From an uncultured Clostridia bacterium (GTDB taxonomy: Bacteria > Bacillota > Clostridia > Oscillospirales > Acutalibacteraceae), in the NCBI GenBank assembly GCA_937876205.1, contig CALEII010000061.1, positions 1 to 64,000 of the forward strand: a stretch of 64,000 nt of DNA, read 5' to 3'. The translations under genes and the position numbers were made by a program. The notes beneath the pieces were generated by a model, which saw only the letters and a list, made by a program, of their open reading frames with translations, was not told where the DNA came from and did not search any database. Positions within the stretch are counted from its first letter, which is position 1; the number at the start of each line of letters is the position of its first letter. This document shows, piece by piece, positions 44,634 through 53,111 of the stretch.

Positions 44634-44662
44634 TTGACTAAAAAGCAAATTTAATGTATTAT
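44634..44662 (+). promoter_or_regulatory. Promoter of the phosphatase/kinase operon
   Basis: TTGACT, 17-bp spacer, TATTAT preceded by TG. Transcription would start near 44669 with a leader of about 28 bases. The 45 bp between the two divergent promoters are available for a shared regulator. Confidence 0.75.
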
Positions 44663-44696
44663 TATTATGTTTATTAAAATAAAGGAACGTGAATCA

Positions 44697-45428
44697 ATGT
44701 TTATTGATATACATTGTCATATATTACCTGCAGTTGATGACGGTGCTGATTCTATGATAGAATCGCTTGATATTATCTCGAATGCGTATAAAGCAGGAAC
44801 GAATATTATGGTTGCGACACCTCATTACGGTTTATCCGAGATGAGTGGAATATCAACTGATAAAGATTTAGTCCTGAATACATTCAGAATTCTTTGCGAT
44901 GAAATAAAAGATCGGAACATTCCCGTCAGGGTTTTTCTCGGTTCTGAATTGCTTATGAATGAAAAACTGGACGAGCTTAAGCATAATAACGGCCTGATAC
45001 CGATAAACGGGTCAAGGTATATGCTTTGTGAATTCTATTTTGATGAAAATATCAAAAATGTATATAAGTATATTGAAAAGCTGATGTCATACGGATATAT
45101 TCCTATAATCGCTCATCCCGAAAGATACGGTTTCTTTAATGCAGATAAATCTGATATTTCTGTTCTTTATGAAAGAGGCTGCAGATTTCAGATAAATAAA
45201 GATAGTCTAACCGGTAAAAACGGCATAGCAGCTAAAGAAACTGCAATATGGATGCTTCAGAATAATTATGTTAATTTTGTTGCCAGTGACTGTCACAACT
45301 CTTCAACAAGAAATGCAGATCTGAGTGAGCTTTATTTGAGTTTGCTGGATTTTATTTCTCAGGAAAAAGTTAATGTTCTTCTGCACGATAATCCCAAGCG
45401 GATTTTACTTGATATGAATATTCAGTAA
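44697..45428 (+). CDS. CpsB/CapC-type PHP phosphotyrosine phosphatase
   Basis: 243 residues. PHP fold with DIHCHILPAVDDGA (His6, His8), a TPHYG segment, HPERYGFF and the closing SDCHN metal-binding motif. Removes phosphate from the BY-kinase tail, setting the phosphorylation cycle of polymer length control. ATG 44697 has AAAGGA 9 bases upstream. A start at 44667 would sit at the predicted transcription start. It leads a four-gene operon with a surface protein and two kinases. Confidence 0.9.
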   Translation: MFIDIHCHILPAVDDGADSMIESLDIISNAYKAGTNIMVATPHYGLSEMSGISTDKDLVLNTFRILCDEIKDRNIPVRVFLGSELLMNEKLDELKHNNGLIPINGSRYMLCEFYFDENIKNVYKYIEKLMSYGYIPIIAHPERYGFFNADKSDISVLYERGCRFQINKDSLTGKNGIAAKETAIWMLQNNYVNFVASDCHNSSTRNADLSELYLSLLDFISQEKVNVLLHDNPKRILLDMNIQ

Positions 45429-45441
45429 GGAGGTAGTTATT

Positions 45442-46299
45442 GTGAGATTTTTAAAAATTTTTATAGTATGTCTGTTTACGGCAAGTGTTGCTTTTGCTGT
45501 TTTTGTACGTTTTACCAATAAAACCGATACAGCAGCACCTGAAATAAGTTGTTCTGCAGATGTTGTTTCTGCGTCTGTCAATGACACCGATAAAGACTTG
45601 TTAAAGTATGTCAGTGCTGTTGATTCTAAAGACGGTGATATTTCTTCATCCGTTATTGTTGAAGCAATTTCTCCGTTTATCAGTGAAAATTCAGCAAAAA
45701 TCACTTACTCGGTATGCGATTCTGATAATAATGTTACAAAACTTGAAAAGGATATTGTTTTCAATGATTATCATCCGCCCGAGTTCAGCTTTGAAAATCA
45801 GCATGTCTATTATGTGGGTGCATCCAGAGTTGATCTATTGTCGGGTGTTTCCGCAACCGACTGTCTTGATGGTGATGTTTCATCTAGAGTTGTTGTTTCG
45901 CAGTCGGATATCGATCTTTCTCAGCCGGGGATATATCCTGTTACCTACAGAGTCACTTCATCAAAGGGTATAACCTCTGAAATCACAATTAATGCCTATG
46001 TGTATGCTTCAAGGCTTGCAGCAACAATTCCTTTGAAAACTTATCTCGTTTATACAGACAGTTCTTCACCGGTTGTTCCCGAGGATTATATTGAATCTTT
46101 ACCAGAGAAGTATGTTGACAGCAATGATTCAACATATGATTATGAGTTTGAGATAGTGAATGACATAGACTACACAAAAACAGGTATTCATTATATAACA
46201 TATCGTATTACAAGAACAAATAAGAGAAATGACCTTGAGGAACCTGTTGTGATAGCCGAATCATATCTTGCCGTTGCTGTGCGGGGTGATAAATCATGA
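45442..46299 (+). CDS. Surface protein with DUF5011/Ig-like repeats
   Basis: 285 residues. An N-terminal hydrophobic segment (FLKIFIVCLFTASVAFAVFV) works as signal or anchor. Two related modules, SAVDSKDGDISSSVIV (about 56-71) and SATDCLDGDVSSRVVV (about 139-154), match the DxxDGDxS Ig-like fold of DUF5011. A third, divergent domain follows. Presence between the phosphatase and kinase genes suggests a structural role in the envelope assembly complex, perhaps polymer attachment. Start is GTG with AAGGAGG. The stop overlaps the first kinase gene by 4 bases. Confidence 0.75.
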   Translation: MRFLKIFIVCLFTASVAFAVFVRFTNKTDTAAPEISCSADVVSASVNDTDKDLLKYVSAVDSKDGDISSSVIVEAISPFISENSAKITYSVCDSDNNVTKLEKDIVFNDYHPPEFSFENQHVYYVGASRVDLLSGVSATDCLDGDVSSRVVVSQSDIDLSQPGIYPVTYRVTSSKGITSEITINAYVYASRLAATIPLKTYLVYTDSSSPVVPEDYIESLPEKYVDSNDSTYDYEFEIVNDIDYTKTGIHYITYRITRTNKRNDLEEPVVIAESYLAVAVRGDKS

Positions 46300-47699
46300 G
46301 AGAAATAAGATTTGATTATATTAACTGGTATACAATACTTCGTGATTTAAGCAGAAATTTCTGGATTGTTGTCCTTGCATTTCTTGCCGGTATTTTCGGT
46401 GTGAGAGCTTATATTGATTTTACATATAAGCCTGAATACAAATGCACAACTACTGTCTCTATCAATGCGACAGATTCAGGTCTGTACTCATTTTCAAGCC
46501 TTAATAAGACTATAGAAGCAGCATCAACATTTCAGGAGATGTTCCAGAGTTCATATTTTAAAGAAAAGCTCTGTGATATAACAGGCAAGGTTGTAGACGG
46601 TGAAATTACAGCCGAACAGATTTCTGAGACAAATCTTATCGTTATGACATACAGCTGTGATTCACCTGTTGAAGCATATACGATGCTTCTTGCAATTATT
46701 GATAATTATAATGAAATAACAGATTACAGTTTTGAAGATATGATTATCAATACTATATCTCAGCCTGTGGTCCCTACGAGACCGTCTAATCCTGTTTCAT
46801 ATAAAAATTATGATATTATTGCGGCTGTTGCACTTTCTGCTCTTGTTTTGTTCTTTATTGTTGTCAGTTCATATTTCAGAGATACAGTAAAAAATGAATC
46901 TGATGTCAATTCTATGATTGATACAAAGCTTTTCAGTGTTATATATCATGAAGAAAAGAATAAGACACTTAAGACAAAGCTCAGACTTGCTCATTCCAAG
47001 GATCCGTTGCTGATTACAAATATCCTTATAAACTACAGATTTTCAGAAACCTTCAGAATTGCTGCTCTGAAGCTGGATTATTATCTTAAAGCCAAGAATA
47101 TAAAGACATTTATGATTACCAGCTGCGGTGAAAACGAAGGTAAGACAACAGCATCTGTTAATCTTGCGCTGTCGATGGCTAAACTCGGCAAAAAGACTCT
47201 GCTCATTGATGCCGACCTCAGAAAACCTGCTGTTCATAAATTTTTTAAAGACAGTGCTGAGGATATGCGTGGACTTGGCGAAGTTATAAGAGGAAACATT
47301 GCCATAAATAACGCAATTATAAAGGAACCCAATACAGGGCTTTATATAATATGCGGAAATCAGAAATACAGAAACAGTTCAGAAATGATATCGACAAAAC
47401 GCTTTGAATCATTTGTTGAATCGGTCAAAGAGCAGTTTGATGTTATCATTTTTGACACAGCGCCCACAGCTCTTGTTTCTGACGCAGAAATAATTGCATC
47501 TTATATTGATGCTGCGCTGATTGTTGTCAGACAGGATGTTGCACCTGTTCCCGAAATCAATGATATGGTTGATATGCTGAATCAGGCAGGTACAGTTGTT
47601 GAAGGCTGCATTTTTAACGATGTTCACGTATTACCCCGTCTTTTTAACAATGGTGTTACTGAATATTCAGACGATGAAAAAACGGAGGCGAATAAATAA
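46296..47699 (+). CDS. Wzz/BY-kinase fusion, catalytically intact
   Basis: 467 residues. The polysaccharide co-polymerase part has two transmembrane segments (about 22-38 and 172-192) around an extracellular domain. From about 245 on is a BY-kinase with Walker A SCGENEGKTT (Lys283), A' LLIDADLRKP (Asp305, Asp307) and B VIIFDTAP (Asp387), all intact. The C-terminus has only a single Tyr (TEYSDDEKT), so there is almost no tyrosine cluster for autophosphorylation. It probably acts on the tail of the neighbouring kinase (inference). Start overlaps the previous gene by 4 bases. Confidence 0.9.
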   Translation: MREIRFDYINWYTILRDLSRNFWIVVLAFLAGIFGVRAYIDFTYKPEYKCTTTVSINATDSGLYSFSSLNKTIEAASTFQEMFQSSYFKEKLCDITGKVVDGEITAEQISETNLIVMTYSCDSPVEAYTMLLAIIDNYNEITDYSFEDMIINTISQPVVPTRPSNPVSYKNYDIIAAVALSALVLFFIVVSSYFRDTVKNESDVNSMIDTKLFSVIYHEEKNKTLKTKLRLAHSKDPLLITNILINYRFSETFRIAALKLDYYLKAKNIKTFMITSCGENEGKTTASVNLALSMAKLGKKTLLIDADLRKPAVHKFFKDSAEDMRGLGEVIRGNIAINNAIIKEPNTGLYIICGNQKYRNSSEMISTKRFESFVESVKEQFDVIIFDTAPTALVSDAEIIASYIDAALIVVRQDVAPVPEINDMVDMLNQAGTVVEGCIFNDVHVLPRLFNNGVTEYSDDEKTEANK

Positions 47700-49453
47700 T
47701 GGATGATAATATGCACGGTTCCGTCTCTAAATCTGAAAAGAATGCTTCGGCTGCTATTTTTGATACCGCAGTTTTTGCCGTTGACTTTGCCAAGGCAACA
47801 AGAAAATTCTGGTATATAGTTGTAATTCTTGGAGTTTTTATGGGACTTGCTTTCGGATACTTCAGTTATTCAACATACACTCCTATGTATGAATCTTCTG
47901 TTTCCTTTTCTGTCACTGCTGTTTCATATAATTCAGCAGGAAACGCTGTTTTTGCATCATATTACGACAATAATTCAGCATCTCAGCTTTCAAAGACATT
48001 TCCGTATATTGTAAACACTTCAATGATGAGAAATGCTCTTAAAAATGAACTTGATACAACATATATAAACGGTAATATCACTGCAGCTTCTGTAGCAACA
48101 AATTCAAATATCTTCAAGGTATCTGTTTCAAGTAATTCGGCTCAGGATGCTTATGATATTATCAATGCAGTCATTAGTGTTTACCCTGATGTTGCTTCTT
48201 TTGTTGTTGGTAATACTCGGCTTAATATTCTTATTCAGCCCACATTGCCCGAAACCCCTTATACGTCAAATAATTTTATCAGAATCGGAATAATAATGAT
48301 GCTTGTGGGAGTAACTCTCGGTTTTGCGCTCATTGCAGTGTATGCTTTTTTCAGAAACACAATCAAGAAAAAAGAAGACATTAAAAATAAGCTTAATCAG
48401 AAATGCTACGTGGAAATTCCTTATGTGGTGTTTTACAGAAAATCAAATGACAAGAGACTAAAAGACAGAGTTGTAAGAATATCAGACAGGCATCCTACAT
48501 TCAAGGAGTCTTTCCGTTTGTTCAGAAAAAGACTGCTTCGTAATCTTACATCAATCGAGAAAATCATTGCCATAACTGCAGCTTCACCGGATGAAGGCAA
48601 GACAATGACCTCGCTTAATCTTGCTCACACAATGGCCATTGGCGGTAAAAAGACAGCGTGCGTTGATCTTGACCTTGACAGTAAACGCCTGCAGAAATAT
48701 CTTGTGAATAATCAATGCAAAGGCTTCTGTGACATTATAACAGATGACAAGCCTGATTTTTCTTCTGTGATTTATAAGGAAGATGAAAACTTACATATAT
48801 ATTTTGCAGGTAAGGCGCTGACTGATTATACTGAATCTGATTTTATTCCGTTTTTCGATTATCTTCGTGAAAACTACGATTATGTAATCGTCAATGCACC
48901 TGTGGCAAAAGATGTTGCAAATGCAATCAGCGTATGCAATCTTTGTGACTGTATGCTGTTTGTCGTTTTTCAGGACAGACTCTCAATCGATAAAATCAGA
49001 ATTGCTCTTGAATCAATGTCATTCAGTTCAGCCAGAATTCTCGGATTCGTGTTTAACGGAGTGCAGGAAGGCTTTTCCGGTTACGGCGGTTATTATTACG
49101 GTGGAAAATACGGCTACGGTAAATACGGTTATGGCAAAAAGTATGGCTACGGTAAACACGGATACGGCAAATATGGTTATGGTTCGGGTGGTTATGGTTA
49201 CGGGTATGGTGAAAAGCCGAAGGATGAGACAGATGATAAAGCCTCTTCAGGACGTAAGCATAAACACAAAAAGCATAAACATAAGAGCCATCGACATGGA
49301 TATGGCTACGGCTACGGTTATGGTTATGGCTACGGTTACGGGTACGGTTATGGCTATGGTGATGACGATGAATCAGCAGAAGATGTTGTTGTAGATATGT
49401 CTGATTTTGATGTCAATGCAGTTGATGATTTTGATATTCCTGATAATTCATAA
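47699..49453 (+). CDS. Second Wzz/BY-kinase homologue with a giant tyrosine-rich tail
   Basis: 584 residues. Transmembrane segments are near 37-56 and 194-218. The ATPase domain has Walker A ITAASPDEGKTMT (Lys301) and A' ACVDLDLDSK (Asp323, Asp325), but Walker B reads YDYVIVNAPVA with Asn399 where Asp is expected, so phosphotransfer may be impaired. The C-terminus (461-554) carries 26 tyrosines: 16 in a GYG/GKYGYG block, a His/Lys-rich linker RKHKHKKHKHKSHRHG, and 10 in a pure GY run. An acidic end DDDESAEDVVVDMSDF closes it. Typical tails have 4-8 Tyr. Gene overlaps the previous stop as TAATG. Confidence 0.85.
   Translation: MDDNMHGSVSKSEKNASAAIFDTAVFAVDFAKATRKFWYIVVILGVFMGLAFGYFSYSTYTPMYESSVSFSVTAVSYNSAGNAVFASYYDNNSASQLSKTFPYIVNTSMMRNALKNELDTTYINGNITAASVATNSNIFKVSVSSNSAQDAYDIINAVISVYPDVASFVVGNTRLNILIQPTLPETPYTSNNFIRIGIIMMLVGVTLGFALIAVYAFFRNTIKKKEDIKNKLNQKCYVEIPYVVFYRKSNDKRLKDRVVRISDRHPTFKESFRLFRKRLLRNLTSIEKIIAITAASPDEGKTMTSLNLAHTMAIGGKKTACVDLDLDSKRLQKYLVNNQCKGFCDIITDDKPDFSSVIYKEDENLHIYFAGKALTDYTESDFIPFFDYLRENYDYVIVNAPVAKDVANAISVCNLCDCMLFVVFQDRLSIDKIRIALESMSFSSARILGFVFNGVQEGFSGYGGYYYGGKYGYGKYGYGKKYGYGKHGYGKYGYGSGGYGYGYGEKPKDETDDKASSGRKHKHKKHKHKSHRHGYGYGYGYGYGYGYGYGYGYGDDDESAEDVVVDMSDFDVNAVDDFDIPDNS
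49079..49360 (+). repeat. Coding minisatellite of GGYTAYGGYTAY units
   Basis: In-frame tandem units of GGC/GGT TAC/TAT encode the GYG tail of the second kinase homologue. The block is split by a 90-bp non-repeat linker (about 49214-49300). Mixed codon use at Gly and Tyr argues for selection on protein rather than recent slippage, though length may vary between strains. Confidence 0.75.
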
Positions 49454-49459
49454 AGCAAA

Positions 49460-49490
49460 AAATGCGACATTCAAAAGAATGTCGCATTTC
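49460..49490. terminator. Bidirectional terminator between the kinase operon and rubrerythrin
   Basis: AATGCGACATTC and GAATGTCGCATT form a perfect 12-bp stem with an AAAA loop, with A and T tracts on both sides. It closes both convergent transcription units. Confidence 0.85.
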
Positions 49491-49505
49491 ATTTTTATAT
49501 ATAGT

Positions 49506-50042
49506 TTAATAATTTTCGGCTTTGAGTTCAAAGTATGCCTTGGGGTGTGCACATACGGGGCAGACTTCAGGCGCATCTTTGCCGACAACAATGTGTCCGC
49601 AGTTTGAGCACTTCCAGATTTTTTCATTATCTCTTGAGAAAACAAGACCACCTTCAATATTTTCAATAAGCTTTCTGTATCTTTCTTCATGTTCTTTTTC
49701 AATCTTTGCAACTTCGTCAAAAAGGAATGCAATATGATCAAAGCCTTCTGCTCTTGCATCCTCTGCAAAGCCTGCATACATATCTGTCCATTCATAGTTT
49801 TCACCGGCTGCTGCATCTTCAAGATTTGCGAGTGTTGCAGGCATACCTTCATGAAGAAGCTTAAACCAGATTTTTGCATGTTCTTTCTCATTTGCTGCTG
49901 TCTCAGCAAACAGATTTCCTATCTGCACATATCCGTCTTTTTTTGCCTTTGAAGCATAATATGTGTACTTTGTATATGCTTGAGATTCACCTGCAAATGC
50001 TGCTAAAAGATTTTTTTCGGTTTTTGAGCCTTTAAGTTCCAT
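49506..50042 (-). CDS. Rubrerythrin
   Basis: 178 residues. The ferritin-like four-helix domain with diiron ligands in [24 protein letters not shown] and [15 protein letters not shown] is followed by a rubredoxin-type [Fe(Cys)4] domain, CSNCGH (about 145) and CPVCAHP (about 161). Peroxidase that protects anaerobes from hydrogen peroxide. It has its own promoter 78 bp upstream of the start and is a single gene. Confidence 0.95.
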   Translation of the reverse strand: MELKGSKTEKNLLAAFAGESQAYTKYTYYASKAKKDGYVQIGNLFAETAANEKEHAKIWFKLLHEGMPATLANLEDAAAGENYEWTDMYAGFAEDARAEGFDHIAFLFDEVAKIEKEHEERYRKLIENIEGGLVFSRDNEKIWKCSNCGHIVVGKDAPEVCPVCAHPKAYFELKAENY

Positions 50043-50126
50043 TGAATTATCTCCCTTTTATTAAATTCTGATTTATATTTAGTATTAGATTTTCTTCTTC
50101 AATTATAAATATAAACCACTGAAAAC

Positions 50127-50155
50127 AGTATAAAATATTTATTTATGTATGTCAA
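50127..50155 (-). promoter_or_regulatory. Promoter of the rubrerythrin gene
   Basis: On the minus strand TTGACA, 17-bp spacer, TATACT. It directs transcription into rubrerythrin. No clear PerR box (TTATAATNATTATAA) was found, though the leader is AT-rich. Confidence 0.7.
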
Positions 50156-50163
50156 TAATTATT

Positions 50164-50191
50164 ATAAAAAAACCTCCGGAAAGCCGGAGGC
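50164..50191 (-). terminator. Terminator of the Cys-rich gene
   Basis: On the minus strand GCCTCCGG and CCGGAGGT pair around CTTT, followed by a T run. It lies 13 bp behind the Cys-rich stop. Confidence 0.8.
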
Positions 50192-50203
50192 TGATATTTG
50201 ATA

Positions 50204-51049
50204 CTATTTACAGCTGTTACATCCGCAACCCGGATTATATCCTGAATATGAATTTTCTTTGTCGCAATCATTTTCTGCGGGAGGGAAAAACTCACCAACG
50301 GGAAATTTGATTTTTCTGAATGCGTCACAAGGGTCTTCAGTGTCACATTTATTTGTGCATTCTTTGCAGGGCACACAGAAATCATAAGCAGGAATCAGCA
50401 TCTGAACATCTCTCTCAAGCTGAACAATTGAGAACAGTCCAATAGTAACTCTTACAGCTTTTTCATTGTCGCAGTTGCAGAAGTGACCGTTGAAACATCG
50501 TTTGATGCAGTCGGGCAGGTTGCAATATCTGTCAAACCAGTTGTTACAGCAATCACAGGGCCGGCAGAGTTTTGCATCAAGACAAAGAGGGTCTGCAACC
50601 TGAACTTTTGCTCTCGGATTGGTGGTTACTGAGGTGTTCTGCCTGTCAATTGCATTTTCTGAAAATTCAGATGTGAATATCTTTACATTTCCGTCACTAC
50701 CGTAGAGAATACATTTTTTTGAATATACAGCAAGACCTGTAACACTTTCAACAGGGCAGTTGTGACCTGATATCACATCAAGTGTGACCGATATGAAGAA
50801 CGTAATGTCAACTGAATAAAATCCTTTATTGAAAGGTACTTTTTCAACCTCTGTGAATACATCAAGCACATCGCAGCATCTGCATCTGACAGATGAAGCA
50901 TTATCGATAACTTCCTGTCCGCAGTCTGTAAAATATACTCTGATGTCAGCAAGGCAATCTCTGTCAGCGCAGGAATCATAAACTCTTGCAACATCAATAC
51001 AGACCGCTTCTTTTATTTTTTTGCATGATGTGTCAAAATTATCATTCAT
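50204..51049 (-). CDS. Conserved Cys-rich clostridial protein of unknown role
   Basis: 281 residues with about 35 Cys, many in CC, CxxC and CxC clusters: RCRCCDVLD, LCRPCDCCNNWF, CNLPDCIKRC, CVPCKECTNKC and the C-terminal CGCNSCK. The middle, VYDSCADRDCLADIRVYFTD and VPFNKGFYSVDITFF (both split), is a conserved pattern I recall from hypothetical clostridial proteins. Candidates are a spore coat or metal-binding role. Start 51049 is set by GGGAGGA 8 bases upstream; a longer frame from 51190 would cover the hairpin. Leader lies in the hairpin 51059-51121. Confidence 0.7.
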   Translation of the reverse strand: MNDNFDTSCKKIKEAVCIDVARVYDSCADRDCLADIRVYFTDCGQEVIDNASSVRCRCCDVLDVFTEVEKVPFNKGFYSVDITFFISVTLDVISGHNCPVESVTGLAVYSKKCILYGSDGNVKIFTSEFSENAIDRQNTSVTTNPRAKVQVADPLCLDAKLCRPCDCCNNWFDRYCNLPDCIKRCFNGHFCNCDNEKAVRVTIGLFSIVQLERDVQMLIPAYDFCVPCKECTNKCDTEDPCDAFRKIKFPVGEFFPPAENDCDKENSYSGYNPGCGCNSCK

Positions 51050-51058
51050 AAAAAAAAT

Positions 51059-51121
51059 CCTCCCATAGTTATTATGAATTAAAGCCTGCAGTGCAATAAC
51101 TTCAATACATAATATGGGAGG
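51059..51121 (-). promoter_or_regulatory. Hairpin holding the RBS of the Cys-rich gene
   Basis: Reading on the minus strand, CCTCCCATA pairs with TATGGGAGG, 45 bases apart. The downstream arm is the ribosome binding site of the Cys-rich gene and is followed by eight T. It lies behind the Gfo/Idh stop, so it may act both as terminator of that gene and as RBS shield for the next. Confidence 0.5.
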
Positions 51122-51134
51122 GTGTATATTTTTG

Positions 51135-52409
51135 TTACAGTTTAACGGGGATGCTTCCGTTGAGCATTGATTCATCTGCTGCAAAAACAACTTGATGACC
51201 TTTTACTGAGTCATAAATTGATGTGCAGGAAATTGAAGTTTCGCCACCGGTAACATATTTAATGAAATCTGCAACAAGTGCGTGGTCTCCGCCACCGTGA
51301 CCTACAAAGGCCGAGCATGATTCGGAAAGGTCATATTCCTTGCTTATATGGTCATCATCCTTGTGCGGATTTATGTAAGAAACAGTGAATTTCTGACTTT
51401 CAAATGTACCGTTGATTTCACCTTTTGTACCTATTACACGGATAATTCTTTGTGAAAAAGCGCAACCTGCTGTGAGATTATGGCTGCCAGTTGCGCCGTT
51501 TTTGAATTTTATCATAACGGTCTGATGATCAACTACATCATTGTCGCACTTGAATGCACATTTACCGAAGGGGCTTATATTTTTAAGATATTCGTACTTT
51601 TCTTCATAAGATGCGGAGTGAAGCTCGGGCCATACATAAAAATCCCATTTTCCGGGAAGGTCAAGATATATTCTTCTGGCAGAAAGGTCGCAGGTGTCAA
51701 CATATTTGCAGTCAACCATACATCTTTCACCGCAACCTTCAGGTGCATTCTTTCTGTTGAAATACATCTGTGAGCCTGCACTTGTGACTAATTCAGGCTC
51801 AGCATCACCCATAAGCCACATCAGCATATCAAGGTCGTGACAGCATTTTGCAAGCAGCATTGAAGTTCCGCTCTTTTGGCTATTGCCCCATTTGCCTCTT
51901 ACATATGAGGTTGCATAATGATGATAGCTGACATCCTCACACAGCTGAATACTCATAATTTCGCCGATATCACCGTCGTTAATAACCTTCTTTATTGCTT
52001 TATAGAACTCAGAGTATCTGAGCACGTGACAGATCATCACTTTGTTATTGTGCTTTTTAACTGTGTCAATAAGCTGAAGCATTTCTTCTTTGTTGACAGC
52101 GAAGGGCTTTTCGAGCAGCATATCATAACCGCATTCCATAAGAGGTATTGCTGTTGAGACATGGTCTTTATCCATAGTGCCGTTGATGATTATGTCTGCA
52201 ATTCTGCCTTTTTTTGCAAGCTCCTGAGCACTTGAAAAACAAAAATCATCAGAAATGCCGAATTTGTCTTTAGCCTGCTGAACTCTTGCAGCGTCAGGCT
52301 CTGCAATACCAATAATTTTTAATTCATCGGGGTGGTCAAGTGAATAATCACCGTATATAAATGATCGGTGACCACCGCCTACAATTATTGCAGTAACTGG
52401 TTTTTTCAT
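51135..52409 (-). CDS. Gfo/Idh/MocA family oxidoreductase
   Basis: 424 residues. The Rossmann N-terminus TAIIVGGGHRSFIYGDYS and the EKPFA motif (about 103-107, DMLLEKPFAVNKEE) with VCHVLRYSEFYKAI behind it are the family hallmarks, and LAKCCHDLDMLMW supplies the catalytic His. An extra Cys cluster (CGERCMVDCKYVDTC, about 224-238) is unusual for the simple family and could bind a metal. NAD(P)-dependent sugar or inositol dehydrogenase; substrate unknown. Likely cotranscribed with the YbaK-like gene 21 bp upstream. Confidence 0.85.
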   Translation of the reverse strand: MKKPVTAIIVGGGHRSFIYGDYSLDHPDELKIIGIAEPDAARVQQAKDKFGISDDFCFSSAQELAKKGRIADIIINGTMDKDHVSTAIPLMECGYDMLLEKPFAVNKEEMLQLIDTVKKHNNKVMICHVLRYSEFYKAIKKVINDGDIGEIMSIQLCEDVSYHHYATSYVRGKWGNSQKSGTSMLLAKCCHDLDMLMWLMGDAEPELVTSAGSQMYFNRKNAPEGCGERCMVDCKYVDTCDLSARRIYLDLPGKWDFYVWPELHSASYEEKYEYLKNISPFGKCAFKCDNDVVDHQTVMIKFKNGATGSHNLTAGCAFSQRIIRVIGTKGEINGTFESQKFTVSYINPHKDDDHISKEYDLSESCSAFVGHGGGDHALVADFIKYVTGGETSISCTSIYDSVKGHQVVFAADESMLNGSIPVKL

Positions 52410-52430
52410 TTTTCTTTTCCTTTCAGATTA

Positions 52431-52976
52431 TCATAAATGCACAGTTGTAAATGTGTATCCCAATTCAGGGAGAAATTTATTTATTATGTCAACAGTGCGA
52501 ATCTTCAGTGTAGAAGTATTAACACAGGGATGACAGCAAAAATACGTTTTTTCAAGAAGGGTATCCTGTATGAGTAGTTTTACATTTTTATTTTTATCAT
52601 TTATAAGGCCCATAATACTTACTGAACCGGGCTTCAGAGCAAGATATTCATAAAGCTTGTCTTCTGAACCGAAAGAAAGTCTTGTTGAGCCTATCTGATG
52701 TGAGATCACTTTTGAATCAAATTTGGTATCTCCGTCAAGCAGCAACAGATAATACTGCGTCTGAGCAGAATTTCTGAGAAAAAGATTTTTACATATCTCA
52801 GAATCAATATACTGCTCTATAATGTGGCAGGCTTCTATTGTATCGGCAGGTGAATGTTCAATATACTCAAACTCTATGTCTGTTTCTTTAAGAAACCTGT
52901 AAGTTGCTTTTTCTTCGTCAGTATTTATTTGCTCAGGAATACCGCTTTTCAACGGTGAATGAATAACAACACTCAT
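52431..52976 (-). CDS. YbaK/ProX-type prolyl-tRNA deacylase
   Basis: 181 residues. SICKNLFLRNSA-like segment (read EICKNLFLRN, about 80) with the catalytic Lys, LLLLDGDTKF, the QIGSTRLSFGSEDKLYEYL stretch and the end PGSVSIMGLINDKNKNV are the ProXp-ala (PrdX-like) pattern. It clears mischarged Ala-tRNA(Pro). Starts an operon with the Gfo/Idh gene. Confidence 0.85.
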   Translation of the reverse strand: MSVVIHSPLKSGIPEQINTDEEKATYRFLKETDIEFEYIEHSPADTIEACHIIEQYIDSEICKNLFLRNSAQTQYYLLLLDGDTKFDSKVISHQIGSTRLSFGSEDKLYEYLALKPGSVSIMGLINDKNKNVKLLIQDTLLEKTYFCCHPCVNTSTLKIRTVDIINKFLPELGYTFTTVHL

Positions 52977-53076
52977 TTTCTACCTCGAAAATTGAAAATT
53001 GCAAGTGAATAGTAGCACAAATGAAACTATAATTCAAGTGATTTACAGAATATAATTTATAAAATATTAAGAAAAA

Positions 53077-53103
53077 ACAGGCATCCGTTTTCAGGATGCC
53101 TGT
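53077..53103 (-). terminator. Terminator of the GPH symporter gene
   Basis: ACAGGCATCC and GGATGCCTGT form a 10-bp stem; on the minus strand a T run follows. It lies 9 bp behind the symporter stop. Confidence 0.8.
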
Positions 53104-53111
53104 GTCTGATG

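Noticed and set aside
49300..49360. CRISPR-like tandem repeat
   Set aside because: The repeat is the in-frame Gly-Tyr tail of the kinase homologue without unique spacers.
48894..49394. 166-residue ORF in another frame over the GYG region
   Set aside because: Its sequence is a frame shadow of the repeat (many Met/Ala/Thr/Val) and lacks an RBS.
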